From contig NZ_CP123228.1 of assembly GCF_029855045.1 (NCBI RefSeq), forward strand, positions 2,170,001 through 2,234,000: 64,000 nucleotides of DNA. The letters are read 5' to 3'. Shown here piece by piece: positions 45,657 to 55,049 of the stretch; position 1 is the first letter of the stretch; each line of letters starts with the position of its first letter. A model generated the notes under the pieces. That model was not told where the DNA came from. It did not search any database and was given only the letters and a program-made list of their open reading frames with translations. The DNA comes from Piscinibacter sp. XHJ-5. Its GTDB lineage: Bacteria; Pseudomonadota; Gammaproteobacteria; Burkholderiales; Burkholderiaceae_C. The position numbers and the translations under genes were made by a program.

Positions 45657-46849
45657 GCTCCCACGATGGCTTTGCCGATCAGGCCGCGCTGGATCTCATT
45701 GGTGCCGCCGTAGATGGCGACCTTGCGCAAGTCGAGGTACAGGCCCGTGAGCGGGTTCAGCTCCGCGCCGCCTGCCGTCGCACCGGCGTGGTCCGGCGAG
45801 AGCGCATCCTCCACGTGAGGCACGGCATACGGCCCGGCGCACTCCATCAGCAGTTCGCCGAGCTCGGCCTGGATCTCCGAGCCGCGGATCTTCAGCATCG
45901 ACGGCTCGGCGCCCAGGCCCTGGCCCGCCTGCTCCAGCGAGACGAGCCGCGCCAGCGCCCACTCGTGCGCGTGCACGTCGATCTCGATCTTCGACAGCTT
46001 GTCGCGAAAGCGCGGGTCGTCGATCAGCGGCCGTCCGCGCTTCGTCTGGGAGCGCGCGACCTCCTTCAGGCGGCGCAGCAGCCGCTTGCACATGCCCAGC
46101 CCGGCGATCGCGGTGCGCTCATGACCGAGCAGGTACTTGGCGATGGTCCAGCCGGCGTCCTGTTCGCCGATCAGGCCATCGAGCGGAACCCTCACGTCCT
46201 CGAGGAAGACCTCGTTGATGTCGAAGCCGCCGTCCAGCGTCTTGATGGGGCGCACCGTGATGCCGGGACTGTCCATGCGGATCAGCAGCAGCGAGATGCC
46301 TTGCTGCGGCTTGCCGTCGGTGCCCGTGCGCACGAGCGCGAACATCCAGTTCGCCCACTGCGCGAACGAGGTCCAGGTCTTCTGCCCGCTGACGACGTAG
46401 TGGTCGCCGCGGCGCACGGCGCGCGTCTTCAGGGAGGCGAGATCCGACCCCGCGCCCGGCTCCGAGTAGCCCTGGCACCACCAGTCGTCCATGGTCAGGA
46501 TGCGCGGCAGGAAGCGCTGCTGCTGCGCGGGCGTGCCGAACTTCATCAGCACCGGCGCGATCATCGACAAGCCGAAGGGCATCTGGCGCGGCGCGCCGGC
46601 GACGAAGCACTCTTCCTCGAAGATGTTGCGCCGGACCGCGTTCCACCCGCAGCCGCCATGGGCGACGGGCCAGCCCGGCGCGCCCCAGCCATGTTCGGCA
46701 AGGATGCGCTGCCAGCGGACATAGTCCTCTCGCTCGACGCGCAGGAAGCCCAGCACCTTGCGGCGGATGTCGTCGGGCAGGCGTGCGGCGACGAACTCGC
46801 GCACTTCGCGCCGGAACGCGTCTTCCTCGGAAGTGGGGCCAAGGTCCAT
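45653..46849 (-). CDS. Acyl-CoA dehydrogenase
   Basis: A 398-residue dehydrogenase with YSEPGAGSDLASLKTRAV (FAD/substrate loop), GQKTWTSFAQWANW and C-terminal IYGGTNEIQRGLIGK. It forms the regular partner of the divergent dehydrogenase at 44267. Its TAG stop is formed by the terminal CTAG of the palindromic element, so the insertion may have set or changed the C-terminus (ends GLIGKAIVGA, which looks normal). It starts 2 bp after the upstream hydratase. Confidence 0.92.
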   Translation of the reverse strand: MDLGPTSEEDAFRREVREFVAARLPDDIRRKVLGFLRVEREDYVRWQRILAEHGWGAPGWPVAHGGCGWNAVRRNIFEEECFVAGAPRQMPFGLSMIAPVLMKFGTPAQQQRFLPRILTMDDWWCQGYSEPGAGSDLASLKTRAVRRGDHYVVSGQKTWTSFAQWANWMFALVRTGTDGKPQQGISLLLIRMDSPGITVRPIKTLDGGFDINEVFLEDVRVPLDGLIGEQDAGWTIAKYLLGHERTAIAGLGMCKRLLRRLKEVARSQTKRGRPLIDDPRFRDKLSKIEIDVHAHEWALARLVSLEQAGQGLGAEPSMLKIRGSEIQAELGELLMECAGPYAVPHVEDALSPDHAGATAGGAELNPLTGLYLDLRKVAIYGGTNEIQRGLIGKAIVGA

Positions 46850-46851
46850 GC

Positions 46852-47673
46852 TCAGCGCCCGGTGAAGCGAGGTGGGCGCTTTTCCTTGAAGGCGAGCTTG
46901 CCCTCCTGGAAGTCCTCGCTGAGGTTGGCGCGCAGCATCTCCTCGCTGTCGGCAATGAGCGCCTCGTGCAGGCTCTGGAACGGCAGGTTCCAGAGCTGCC
47001 GCTTCATCACCCGCAGCGATCGCGGCGAGCAGGCCGTGGCGAGCTCGCGCGCATAGGCGTACGTGGCTTCGGCGAGACGCTCGTGCGGATGAAGCTGACT
47101 CGCGAGCCCGACGCGCAGAAGCTCCTCGCCGCGCACCTTGCGTGCCGACAGCAGCAGCTCGGCCGCGGCGGCCGGCCCCACGACGTTGCGCAGCGCCCAG
47201 GCCATGCCGTATTCGGAGGCCAGGCCGATGCGCGCGAACGCGGTGGTGACCACCGCATCGTCGGCGGCGATGCGGATGTCGGCGAACAGCGCATGCACCA
47301 GCCCCAGCCCGGCGGTCGCGCCATTGAGCATCGCGATGATGGGCCGATCGATGGCCGGGAAGTACGCGGCCCGGCTCTGGTAGTCGGGCCGGCGGCTGAA
47401 GTCGTAGGGCCGCGCCAGCTTGGTGAGAAGGGAACGCGGGAAGTCGCCGTCGTGCTGGCCCTTGAAGCCGGTGACATCGCCGCCCGCGCAGAAGGCACGG
47501 CCGGCGCCGGTGAGCACGATGACGCGCACCGCGTCGTCGCGCTCGGCCTCGTGCATCGCGTGCCAGACCTCCTCGGCCATCACGTCGGTCCACGCGTTGA
47601 GCGCCTCCGGCCGGTTCAGCGTGATGGTCGCGACCCGGTCGCTCACCTCATAGAGGACTTGCTGGTACTTCAT
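46852..47673 (-). CDS. Enoyl-CoA hydratase/isomerase family protein
   Basis: A 273-residue crotonase: GAGRAFCAGGDVTGFKGQH and NGATAGLGLVHALFADIRI for the oxyanion hole, ending FKEKRPPRFTGR. The N-terminus overlaps the end of the CaiB gene by 26 bp, a longer overlap than usual in this cluster; if the ATG at 47673 is right, translation of the two genes is coupled. It acts on an enoyl-CoA made by the neighbouring dehydrogenases. Confidence 0.9.
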   Translation of the reverse strand: MKYQQVLYEVSDRVATITLNRPEALNAWTDVMAEEVWHAMHEAERDDAVRVIVLTGAGRAFCAGGDVTGFKGQHDGDFPRSLLTKLARPYDFSRRPDYQSRAAYFPAIDRPIIAMLNGATAGLGLVHALFADIRIAADDAVVTTAFARIGLASEYGMAWALRNVVGPAAAAELLLSARKVRGEELLRVGLASQLHPHERLAEATYAYARELATACSPRSLRVMKRQLWNLPFQSLHEALIADSEEMLRANLSEDFQEGKLAFKEKRPPRFTGR

Positions 47674-48904
47674 CGAGTCTCCTCACGGCGGTCGGCTTTG
47701 TGCCGGTGACCTCGGCGATCTTCTCGTCCGTGTAGCCGAGCGAACGGAACACTTCGTGGTTGTGCTGTCCGAGTGTCGGCGGTGGCAGGCCCGGCATCGC
47801 GGGCGTGGCGGAAAACTGCGTGGCCACCTGCGTCGTCACCATCGCGCCTTCGGTCGGATGCTCATAGCGCCGGATGAAGCCGGTCTCGTTCAGGTACGGG
47901 TCGCGCAGCAGGTCGTCGAAGCGGGCCATCGTGCCGTTCGGGATGTCGATGGCGTCGAGCAGCACGTGCCATTCGGCGGTGGTCTTCAGCTTCATCTGCT
48001 CGGCGACCACGCCATACAGCGTGTCGATGTGACGGGTGCGGGCGGTGACCGTGCGGAAGCGCTCGTCGTCGACCAGCTCGGGGCGGCCGATCGCCGGCAG
48101 CAGCCGCTTCCACTGCTCGTCGTTGACGGCCAGCACGCAGATGAAGCTGTCCTGCGTCTCATAGGGACGGCGGTGCTCCGAGAGCAGCCGCACGTAGCCG
48201 ATGCCCGAGCCGAGCGGCGGATCGAAAGCCGCGCCCCACAGGTGCTCCTGCAGGTTGAACGCGACCAGCGTCTCGAACATCGGAACGCACACCTCCTGCC
48301 CGAGCCCTGTGCGTTCGCGGGCGAACAGCGCCATGCCCACCGCCGAAGCAAGCGCATGGCCGCAGAACTTGTCGACCATCACCGTCGGGAGGTAGCGGGC
48401 ACGCCCCACCGACTTGAGCATCAGGTCGGCGATGCCGGATTCGCCTTGCAGCACGTCGTCGAACGCGGGATCGTTGGCGCGGGATCCACCTGGCATGTAG
48501 CCGGGCGCGAAGGCGTAGACGATGCGCGGGTTGCGGTCGGCAATACGGTCGTGGCCGATGCCCAGCCGTCGGGCCGCCGAAGGTCGCATGCTGTGGACGA
48601 ACACGTCGGCCGTCGCGACCAGGTCGAACAGGGCTTCCAGGGCTGCCGGCCGCTTCAGGTCGAGCGTGACGCTGCGCTTGCTGCGGTTGATGTTCATGTG
48701 CATCGCGGACATGTTCGGATGCCGCGATGGACCGGTCTGGCGGTTGGGATCGCCGAGCGGCGTCTCGATCTTGATGACCTCGGCGCCCAGGTCGCCGAGG
48801 ATCATGGTCGCCAGCGGGCCCAGCACATTGACCGTCAGGTCGACCACACGCACGCCGGCGAGCGGGCCCGGGCCCGCTCGCCCACTTGTCGTGGCCGCCT
48901 TCAC
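47648..48904 (-). CDS. CaiB/BaiF-family CoA-transferase
   Basis: A 418-residue class III CoA-transferase. LGDLGAEVIKIETPLGDPN and NINRSKRSVTLDLKRP are typical, and the likely catalytic Asp lies in VMVDKFCGHALAS. It differs considerably from the paralog at 32407. Start is GTG 48904, overlapping the MaoC stop (GTGA). It moves CoA onto the substrate acid or between intermediates, an alternative to the ligases. Confidence 0.9.
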   Translation of the reverse strand: MKAATTSGRAGPGPLAGVRVVDLTVNVLGPLATMILGDLGAEVIKIETPLGDPNRQTGPSRHPNMSAMHMNINRSKRSVTLDLKRPAALEALFDLVATADVFVHSMRPSAARRLGIGHDRIADRNPRIVYAFAPGYMPGGSRANDPAFDDVLQGESGIADLMLKSVGRARYLPTVMVDKFCGHALASAVGMALFARERTGLGQEVCVPMFETLVAFNLQEHLWGAAFDPPLGSGIGYVRLLSEHRRPYETQDSFICVLAVNDEQWKRLLPAIGRPELVDDERFRTVTARTRHIDTLYGVVAEQMKLKTTAEWHVLLDAIDIPNGTMARFDDLLRDPYLNETGFIRRYEHPTEGAMVTTQVATQFSATPAMPGLPPPTLGQHNHEVFRSLGYTDEKIAEVTGTKPTAVRRLDEVPASPL

Positions 48905-49374
48905 CGTGCCTCGCCTGCCGGGCGGCGTTTGATCATGCGCATCGGGGTGTACACCATGACCGCCTCACCGCGCTGGTTCACCACCGTGTTCCGCGTGCGG
49001 ACCAGGCCGCGCCCGGGTCGCGTTTCCGACGGCCGCGATTCGATGACCTCGCACTCGACGTGGATCGTGTCGCCCGCAAAGGTGGGCCCGAGGATCTTCA
49101 GGTCCATGCCGAGAAAGGCGAGTCCCGTCCCCTGGTTCGCCGTCTGCGCGAGCAGTCCTTCGACGAAGCAGAACACCAGCGAGCCCGGCGCGAGCCGACC
49201 CTCGAAGCCGGCGTCGCGGTGCAGGAACTCCGTGTTCGTGAACAGCACCTCGGTCATGCCGATGGTGTTGATGAAGTTGACGATGTCCGGCTCGGTGACC
49301 GTGCGGCCGACCGTCCTGAACTGCCTGCCCTGCGGCAGGTCCTCGAGGTAGTAGCCGAGTCCGACTGTTTCCAC
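48901..49374 (-). CDS. MaoC-like (hotdog) dehydratase
   Basis: A 157-residue single-hotdog protein: YYLEDLPQGRQFRTVGRTVT at the start, NFINTIGM in place of the FA-xx-GDxNPxH hydratase motif, then GSLVFCFVEGLLAQT. Without the Asp/His dyad in its usual form, hydratase activity is doubtful; a mesaconyl/thioesterase-like or scaffolding role is possible. The start chosen is GTG 49374 after ATGGAAGCGCC. First gene of the long minus-strand operon, 16 bp from the operator at 49390, and divergent from the hydratase at 49452. Confidence 0.8.
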   Translation of the reverse strand: METVGLGYYLEDLPQGRQFRTVGRTVTEPDIVNFINTIGMTEVLFTNTEFLHRDAGFEGRLAPGSLVFCFVEGLLAQTANQGTGLAFLGMDLKILGPTFAGDTIHVECEVIESRPSETRPGRGLVRTRNTVVNQRGEAVMVYTPMRMIKRRPAGEAR

Positions 49375-49389
49375 GGCGCTTCCATTTCT

Positions 49390-49400
49390 GAACGATGTTC
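49390..49400. promoter_or_regulatory. GAAC-N3-GTTC operator in divergent promoter
   Basis: GAACGATGTTC lies between the MaoC operon (-) and the hydratase operon (+). It reads GAACATCGTTC on the minus strand, identical to the site at 57224. AT-rich boxes (GGTAATATAAACG, 49401-49413) follow on the right. The position lets one regulator control both the 7.7-kb minus operon and the plus-strand genes. Confidence 0.6.
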
Positions 49401-49451
49401 GGTAATATAAACGCCACTGCGCGCCGGAGTCAATCAACAAAGGACCGAGAC

Positions 49452-50270
49452 ATGAGCGAATCGCCCGACCGTTACAGCCGCTATTCCCGCCTCAAGTTCG
49501 ACCGGCCGCACCCGCGGGTCCTGCGGATCACGCTGAACTCGCCGCTGAAGATGGGTGCGATGGATGCGCAGATGCACCGCGAGGTGTCGGAGGTCTGGGC
49601 CGACGTCGACGCCGACGACAGCGTCAACGCGGTCATCGTCACCGGCGACGGCAAGAGCTTCTCGGCGGGCGGCGACCTCAACCACGAGCGCAAGGTCTGC
49701 GACGACTACGCGCTGCGCATGCAGGCGATGACCGAGTCGCGCAACCTGGTCTACGGCATGCTGAACTGCCGCAAGCCCATTGTCGGCGCGGCGCGCGGAT
49801 GGGCTGTTGGAGCCGGGCTCGCGCTGCTGATCCTGGCGGATGTGTCGATCGCGTCGAAGACGGCGATGTTCTCGGACGGCCACCTGAAGATCGGCGTGGC
49901 GGCCGGCGACCACGCGGCCATCGTCTGGCCATTGCTCTGCGGCATGGCCAAGGCCAAGTACTACCTGATGACCGCGGAGAACTTCAGCGGTGAGGAGGCC
50001 GAGCGCATGAACCTCATCTCGCTCGCGCTCGACGACGACAAGGTCGAGGGCCGGGCGATCGAGGTGGCCGCGCGGCTGGCCGAAAGCGCACCGGCAGGCC
50101 TGCGCTGGACCAAGCAGGCGCTCAACCACTGGATCCGCCAGGCCGCGCCCATCTTCGATGCCTCGCTGGCGCTCGAATTCATCGGCTTCGCGGGGCCGGA
50201 GGGCAAGGAAGGCATCGATGCCTTCCTGCAGAAGCGCCGGCCGAGCTTCGATCCAGATTCACCGGTGTGA
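49452..50270 (+). CDS. Enoyl-CoA hydratase/isomerase family protein
   Basis: A 272-residue crotonase with GDGKSFSAGGDLNHERK and ARGWAVGAGLALLILADVS. It shares KIGVAAGDHAAIVWP with the hydratase at 8199 (KVGLVAGDGGAVIWP), marking a common subfamily. The start at 49452 follows AAAGGACCGAG. It leads the plus-strand operon under the divergent operator. The C-terminus is slightly unusual (RRPSFDPDSPV). Confidence 0.9.
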   Translation: MSESPDRYSRYSRLKFDRPHPRVLRITLNSPLKMGAMDAQMHREVSEVWADVDADDSVNAVIVTGDGKSFSAGGDLNHERKVCDDYALRMQAMTESRNLVYGMLNCRKPIVGAARGWAVGAGLALLILADVSIASKTAMFSDGHLKIGVAAGDHAAIVWPLLCGMAKAKYYLMTAENFSGEEAERMNLISLALDDDKVEGRAIEVAARLAESAPAGLRWTKQALNHWIRQAAPIFDASLALEFIGFAGPEGKEGIDAFLQKRRPSFDPDSPV

Positions 50271-50310
50271 TGCCGTGCCATCCGACGCACGCACCGCGCA
50301 TCGAGCGACC

Positions 50311-50380
50311 GCCGCGGATCGGCTTTGCCGATTGGCCAGCGGTGCCGCCTTGGAGGGCGGCCGAAGGCCGTAGGGGTGGT
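50311..50380 (+). repeat. Dispersed REP-like repeat, copy 1
   Basis: The 70 bp between the hydratase stop and the ligase start (GCCGCGGATCGGCTTTGCCG... to TAGGGGTGGT) align with the reverse complement of 56986-57065 (GCCGTGGATCCGGCTCTGCCG... to TCGGAGGTGG). Short inverted repeats inside (GATCGGCTTTGCCGAT) can form hairpins. It resembles intergenic repeats common in Comamonadaceae-type genomes. It also supplies the ligase upstream region. Confidence 0.7.
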
Positions 50381-50382
50381 CC

Positions 50383-51939
50383 ATGAACACGCTCGGCGAA
50401 CTTCTGGCACGGAATGCGCGCATTTACCCGGATCGCGAGGCGCTCATCTGCGGCGCGACGCGTCACAGCCATCGCAGCCTGTACGACACGGCGCTGCGCG
50501 TGGCCGATGGCCTGCACCGGCTGGGCCTGCGGCGACAGGACCGCGTTGCGATCCTGTCCATGAACAACGTGCAGTATCTCGAACTGCTGGCCGCTGGCGA
50601 CGTGGCTGGCTACATCGTCGCGGCAATGAACTTCCGCCTGGCCCCGCCGGAGATCGAATGGCTGCTCGGTGACTGCACGCCGCGCATCCTCGTGTTCGAG
50701 GCGCGGTACACGGCCACGGTGGACGCATTGCGGGGCCGGCTCGAGGGCGTCGAGCACTTCGTCTGCATCAGCGATGAGACTTCGACGACCACGCCTTCGT
50801 GGGCGCTGTCGTGGCAGTCGGTCGTCGGCGAGGGCAATCCGCAAGGCCCGCCGTTTCGTTCGCAACCCAACGACTACGGCGCACTCGTCTACACCAGCGG
50901 CACGACGGGCCGGCCCAAGGGCGCGCTGCGCTCGCAGTGGCGCTGGGTGGCCACGGCCCAAGGAGGCTCGCACAACAGTGAGTTCAACTCCGACACACGT
51001 GTGCTTCTGACCACGCCGGCCTTTCATGTGGGCGTGATCGGCTATGCGACGCAAGCCTGGTGGAACGCCGGAGCCGTCGTGCTGCACAGAAGCTTCGATG
51101 CGGTGCATGTGCTGCGGGCGATCGAGAGCGAGCGCATCACCTTCACCTTCGTCGTCGCGGCAATGCTGCAGGCGCTGCTCGATGTGCCGGACTGCGGACG
51201 CTACGACCTCGGCAGCCTGCGCAACGTCGTCGCCGCGGCCGCACCGGTACCCGTCCCGCTGCTGCGCCGGGCGATCGAGCGCATGGGCCCGATCTTCTCG
51301 GTGCAGTACGGCGCCACCGAGACCGCCGGCACCGTGATGCACCGCCGCGACGTCCGACCCGAAGGCAGCGAGCGCGATCTGAAGCGCCTCGCCTCGGTCG
51401 GCCACCCGGGACCCCGTTCGCGGCTCAAGGTCGTCGACGATGCCGGCCACGAGTGCCCGGTCGGTGTGGCCGGGGAGGTGCTCACCTTCACCGACGAGCG
51501 CTTCGACGGCTACTGGAACAACACCGCGGCGACGCTGGAGGTGTTGCGCGACGGCTGGTATCACACCGGCGACATCGGCTTCCTCGACGAGGACGGCTAC
51601 CTGTTCCTCGTTGACCGCAAGAAGGACATGATCATTTCGGGCGGCGAGAACATCTACAGCCGCGAGGTCGAGAACGCCGTGCTCGCCCATCCTGCCGTGC
51701 AGGACTGCGCCGCAATCGGCGTGCCCGACGGAAAGTGGGGCGAGGTGGTGCGCGCGGTCGTCGTGCTCAAACCCGGCCAGTCGCTGAGCACCGACGCGCT
51801 GATCGCCCACTGCAAGACGCTGATCGCCAGCTACAAGTGCCCGAAGCAGGTCGACGTGGTGGCCGAGCTGCCGCGCACCGGCACAGGCAAGGTGAGCAAG
51901 ATCGAACTGCGCCGTCGAGCGCAGCAAGAGGAGCGCTGA
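50383..51939 (+). CDS. AMP-dependent acyl-CoA ligase
   Basis: A 518-residue ANL enzyme with P-loop ALVYTSGTTGRPKGALRSQW, QYGATETAGT, TGDIGFLDEDGYLFLVDRKK, IISGGENIYSREVE and the C-terminal catalytic Lys in RTGTGKVSKIELRRR. All motifs are intact, so an active acid:CoA ligase is expected. The start at 50383 immediately follows REP-like copy 1, and the next hydratase starts 3 bp after its stop. Confidence 0.93.
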   Translation: MNTLGELLARNARIYPDREALICGATRHSHRSLYDTALRVADGLHRLGLRRQDRVAILSMNNVQYLELLAAGDVAGYIVAAMNFRLAPPEIEWLLGDCTPRILVFEARYTATVDALRGRLEGVEHFVCISDETSTTTPSWALSWQSVVGEGNPQGPPFRSQPNDYGALVYTSGTTGRPKGALRSQWRWVATAQGGSHNSEFNSDTRVLLTTPAFHVGVIGYATQAWWNAGAVVLHRSFDAVHVLRAIESERITFTFVVAAMLQALLDVPDCGRYDLGSLRNVVAAAAPVPVPLLRRAIERMGPIFSVQYGATETAGTVMHRRDVRPEGSERDLKRLASVGHPGPRSRLKVVDDAGHECPVGVAGEVLTFTDERFDGYWNNTAATLEVLRDGWYHTGDIGFLDEDGYLFLVDRKKDMIISGGENIYSREVENAVLAHPAVQDCAAIGVPDGKWGEVVRAVVVLKPGQSLSTDALIAHCKTLIASYKCPKQVDVVAELPRTGTGKVSKIELRRRAQQEER

Positions 51940-51942
51940 ACC

Positions 51943-52704
51943 ATGTTCGAACTCAACCTGCGCGGCCGCGTGGCCGAGGTGACGATGTGCCGGCCTCCGG
52001 TCAACGCGATCAGCGAGGAGTGGGGCGTGGCCTTCACCGAGTTGCTCGACGGCCTGGACGCGCGCGACGACTGGAGCGTGCTGCACCTGCGCAGCAGCCA
52101 GAAGGTGTTCGCCGCCGGTGCCGACCTGGCGCAGATCCAGTCCTGGATCACGGCGGAGCGGCCCGACGCGACGCTTTCCAGCTACATCGGCAAGCTGCAG
52201 GCCGTCTATCGCAGGCTCGAAAGCCTGTCGCGCGTCACGCTGGCCGAGATCGGCGGCGCTGCGCTCGGTGGCGGCCTTGAGCTCGCGCTGTGCTGCGACC
52301 TGCGCGTCGCGGCCGACGAGATCAAGGTCGGCTTGCCGGAGGTGGGCATCGGATTGATCCCCGGCCTCGGAGGCACGCAGAGGCTCACGCGCCTCGTGGG
52401 CCGCGGCACCGCCGCACGCCTCGTACTCAGCGCCGAGCCGGTCGATGGCGCGTCGGCGTGCGCGCTCGGCATCGTCCAGTGGAGCGTGCCGCGCGAGCGC
52501 CTCGCCGCGGAAGCAGCACGCATCGCCGACCGCATCGCTGGCCTGCCGCTGCCGGCCCTGAAAGTCGCCAAGGAGCTGATCGGCGCGCACGGCGCCGGTC
52601 ACGACGCCGGCTACACGCTCGAGCGCGAGCTCGGCGGACGGCTGCTGCTGACGCCCGAAGCGCAGCAGCGCATCACTGCCTTCATCCAAAGGAGATCTTC
52701 ATGA
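51943..52704 (+). CDS. Enoyl-CoA hydratase/isomerase family protein
   Basis: A 253-residue crotonase. RSSQKVFAAGADLAQIQSW and EIGGAALGGGLELALCCDLR form the oxyanion hole, and GLPEVGIGLIPGLGGTQRL carries both catalytic-Glu positions in standard form (PE and PG-GGTQR), so this is the most classical hydratase of the window. It ends TAFIQRRSS. Its stop overlaps the SDR start (ATGA). Confidence 0.92.
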   Translation: MFELNLRGRVAEVTMCRPPVNAISEEWGVAFTELLDGLDARDDWSVLHLRSSQKVFAAGADLAQIQSWITAERPDATLSSYIGKLQAVYRRLESLSRVTLAEIGGAALGGGLELALCCDLRVAADEIKVGLPEVGIGLIPGLGGTQRLTRLVGRGTAARLVLSAEPVDGASACALGIVQWSVPRERLAAEAARIADRIAGLPLPALKVAKELIGAHGAGHDAGYTLERELGGRLLLTPEAQQRITAFIQRRSS

Positions 52705-53486
52705 GCAACACCGACTGGCGCGCAGTCACCGACCTCACCGGCAAGACCGTCGTCGTGACCGGCGGTGCTTCCGGCATCGGCCGCGCGTCCGCGCGGCAGT
52801 TCGCGAGTGCCGGGGCCCGCGTCGTCATCGGCGATATCAACGAAGCCGATGGGCAGGCCACCGCGCTGGACATCAAGGCCGGCTTCGGCCAGGCCGATTT
52901 CCTGCGGCTCGACCTGACTGACGGCGCCGCCATCGACGGCTTCGTCGATGCCGCGATGAACCGCCTGGGCGGCGCTCCCGACATCATCGCCAGCATCGCC
53001 GGCGTGGATCGCGTGAAGCCCTTCCTGGAGAACACGCCCGAGGATTGGGAGCTGCTCACGAAGATCAACTACATCGGGCCGGTGCGCATGATTCATCGCT
53101 TCCTGCCGCACATGATGGAGCGGCGCGGCGGCAAGATCGTCACGGTTGCCAGCGATGCCGGGCGCGTCGGCTCCAGCGGCGAGACCTTCTACGCCGGCAC
53201 CAAGGGCGCGGTCATCGCCTTCACGAAGTCGCTGGCGCGCGAGACGGCGCGGGCGGGCATCACCTGCAACTGCGTCGCCCCGGGTCCCACCGACACACCG
53301 CTGTTCAACGGCACCATCCCCGAGGGCACGAAGCTGCGCGACGCGCTGATCAAGGCGATTCCGCTGCGCCGGCTCGCCCAGCCGATCGAGATCGCCCACA
53401 CCATCGTCTACCTCGCGACGCCTGCCACCGACTTCATGACCGGCCAGGTCGTGTCGATCAGCGGCGGGCTCACGATGCACGGCTGA
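52701..53486 (+). CDS. Short-chain dehydrogenase/reductase
   Basis: A 261-residue classical SDR with VTGGASGIGRASARQF (NAD binding), the catalytic Ser-Tyr-Lys set (VASDAGRVGSSG, YAGTKGA), NCVAPGPTDTPLF and the end SISGGLTMHG. Typical of 3-hydroxyacyl-CoA or cyclic alcohol dehydrogenases. The ATG at 52701 overlaps the hydratase stop. It probably oxidises the hydroxyacyl-CoA made by the hydratase. Confidence 0.92.
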   Translation: MSNTDWRAVTDLTGKTVVVTGGASGIGRASARQFASAGARVVIGDINEADGQATALDIKAGFGQADFLRLDLTDGAAIDGFVDAAMNRLGGAPDIIASIAGVDRVKPFLENTPEDWELLTKINYIGPVRMIHRFLPHMMERRGGKIVTVASDAGRVGSSGETFYAGTKGAVIAFTKSLARETARAGITCNCVAPGPTDTPLFNGTIPEGTKLRDALIKAIPLRRLAQPIEIAHTIVYLATPATDFMTGQVVSISGGLTMHG

Positions 53487-53497
53487 AGGAGCGGCTC

Positions 53498-53893
53498 ATG
53501 CATCCCGAAAAGGAGTATCTCGAGCACCTCGCCGCCGGGCGCTTCATGCTGCAACAGGCATGCTGCCCGGCCGGCAACGTGCTTGACGCGGACGGCCATG
53601 TCTTTCCGCCGCGGATCGCGCAGCCGGGTAGCGGCGTGACCAGGCTGGAATGGGTCGAGGCCTGCGGCCGCGCGACCGTGTATTCGACGACCGTGATCCG
53701 GCAGAAGCCGCCGGCGCCGAACTACAACGTGGCCTTGATCGACCTCGAGGAGGGCGTGCGCATGATGGCCCGTGTCGACGGGATCGCGCCCGAGATGGTG
53801 ACGATCGGGATGGCGGTGCGAGCCCGTGTGATCCGCGAGAACGACCAGCCGCTGGTCGTCTTCGTACCGACAGAGGGCGACAGCCATGCATGA
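53498..53893 (+). CDS. DUF35 OB-fold protein without intact zinc ribbon
   Basis: A 131-residue protein with a DUF35 OB-fold (YSTTVIRQKPPAPNYNVALI, RVIRENDQPLVVFVP). In the ribbon region only CCPAGN...HVFPPR remains, so the four-Cys ribbon seen at 1300 is degraded. The 3' end overlaps the thiolase-like gene by 8 bp. As with Ltp2 partners, it probably forms the acyl-CoA-binding subunit of the complex with the next gene product. Confidence 0.85.
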   Translation: MHPEKEYLEHLAAGRFMLQQACCPAGNVLDADGHVFPPRIAQPGSGVTRLEWVEACGRATVYSTTVIRQKPPAPNYNVALIDLEEGVRMMARVDGIAPEMVTIGMAVRARVIRENDQPLVVFVPTEGDSHA

Positions 53894-55040
53894 ACGCTTT
53901 CCGCGCGGCCGGTCTGCCGTCGTGGGCGCGGCCACCTTCGGCTGCGGCGAGGCGCCCGGCTGGTCGAACATGGAGCTCGCGCACCAGGCGGGCGTGATGG
54001 CGCTGGCGCAGGCCGGGTTGCTGCCGCGTGACGTGGACGGGCTCTTCACCTGCATCATGGACGAGGCGCTGTCCGGCTTGAGCTTCGCCGAGACGCTGGG
54101 CGTGCATCCGCGCTTCCTCGACAACAACCGCACCGGGGGCTCGTCGTTCCAGGTGCACGCGATGCTGGCAGCGATGGCGCTCGACGCCGGGCTGTGCGAG
54201 GTGGCGCTGATCGCCTACGGCAGCAACCAGCGCTCTGCTGCCGGCAAGCTCGTGCAGTCGTCACGGCCCTCGCCGTGGGAGGCGCCGTACAAGCCGCTGC
54301 GTCCGATCTCGTCGTACGCGCTGGCCGCGGCACGCCACATGCACCAGTACGGCACGACGAAGGAGCAGCTCGGCGAGGTGGCGATCGCCGCGCGCCGATG
54401 GGCGCAGCTCAACCCGGAAGCCTTCGTGCGCGAGCCGCTCTCGATGGACGACTACCTGAGAGCACGGCCGGTCGCCGATCCGTTCAACGTGCGCGACTGC
54501 TGCCTCGTCACGGACGGCGCGGCCGCGGTCGTGATGACGCGCGCCGACCGCGCGCGCGACATCTGTCCGCGACCGGTCTACGTGCTCGGCGCGGCGCAGG
54601 GCACGACGCACCGCGAGATCGCCAGCATGCCGGACCTCACCGTCACAGCACTGGCTGAAGCCGCGCCGCGCGCGTACGCGCAAGCCGGCGTGAGTCCGAA
54701 GGACATCGACGTCGTCGAGCTCTACGACGCGTTCACGATCAACACCATCCTGTTCCTCGAAGACCTCGGCTTCTGCGCCAAAGGCGAGGGTGGCGCTTTC
54801 GTGTCGGGCGGCAGGATCGCACCTGGCGGTGCGCTGGCCGTCAACACCAACGGCGGCGGCCTGTCGTGCGTTCATCCCGGCATGTATGGTCTGTTCACGA
54901 TCGTCGAGGCGACGCGGCAGCTCATGGGCCAGTGCGGCGACCGCCAGGTGAAGAACGCGCAACTCGCCATCGCGCAGGGCAACGGCGGCGAGCTTTCGCA
55001 CGAGGCGCTGCTGGTCCTCGGCAGCCCCGAGACGCTATAG
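53886..55040 (+). CDS. Thiolase-like protein, SCP-x/Ltp2 type
   Basis: A 384-residue thiolase-fold protein, paralog of that at 168. The canonical Cys site is replaced (NNRTGGSSFQVHAML), and ELYDAFTINTILFLEDLGF keeps the Tyr motif. With the preceding DUF35 gene it forms the second candidate retro-aldolase pair of the window. The 8-bp overlap signals tight co-expression. The substrate is unknown. Confidence 0.82.
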   Translation: MHERFPRGRSAVVGAATFGCGEAPGWSNMELAHQAGVMALAQAGLLPRDVDGLFTCIMDEALSGLSFAETLGVHPRFLDNNRTGGSSFQVHAMLAAMALDAGLCEVALIAYGSNQRSAAGKLVQSSRPSPWEAPYKPLRPISSYALAAARHMHQYGTTKEQLGEVAIAARRWAQLNPEAFVREPLSMDDYLRARPVADPFNVRDCCLVTDGAAAVVMTRADRARDICPRPVYVLGAAQGTTHREIASMPDLTVTALAEAAPRAYAQAGVSPKDIDVVELYDAFTINTILFLEDLGFCAKGEGGAFVSGGRIAPGGALAVNTNGGGLSCVHPGMYGLFTIVEATRQLMGQCGDRQVKNAQLAIAQGNGGELSHEALLVLGSPETL

Positions 55041-55049
55041 GACTCATCC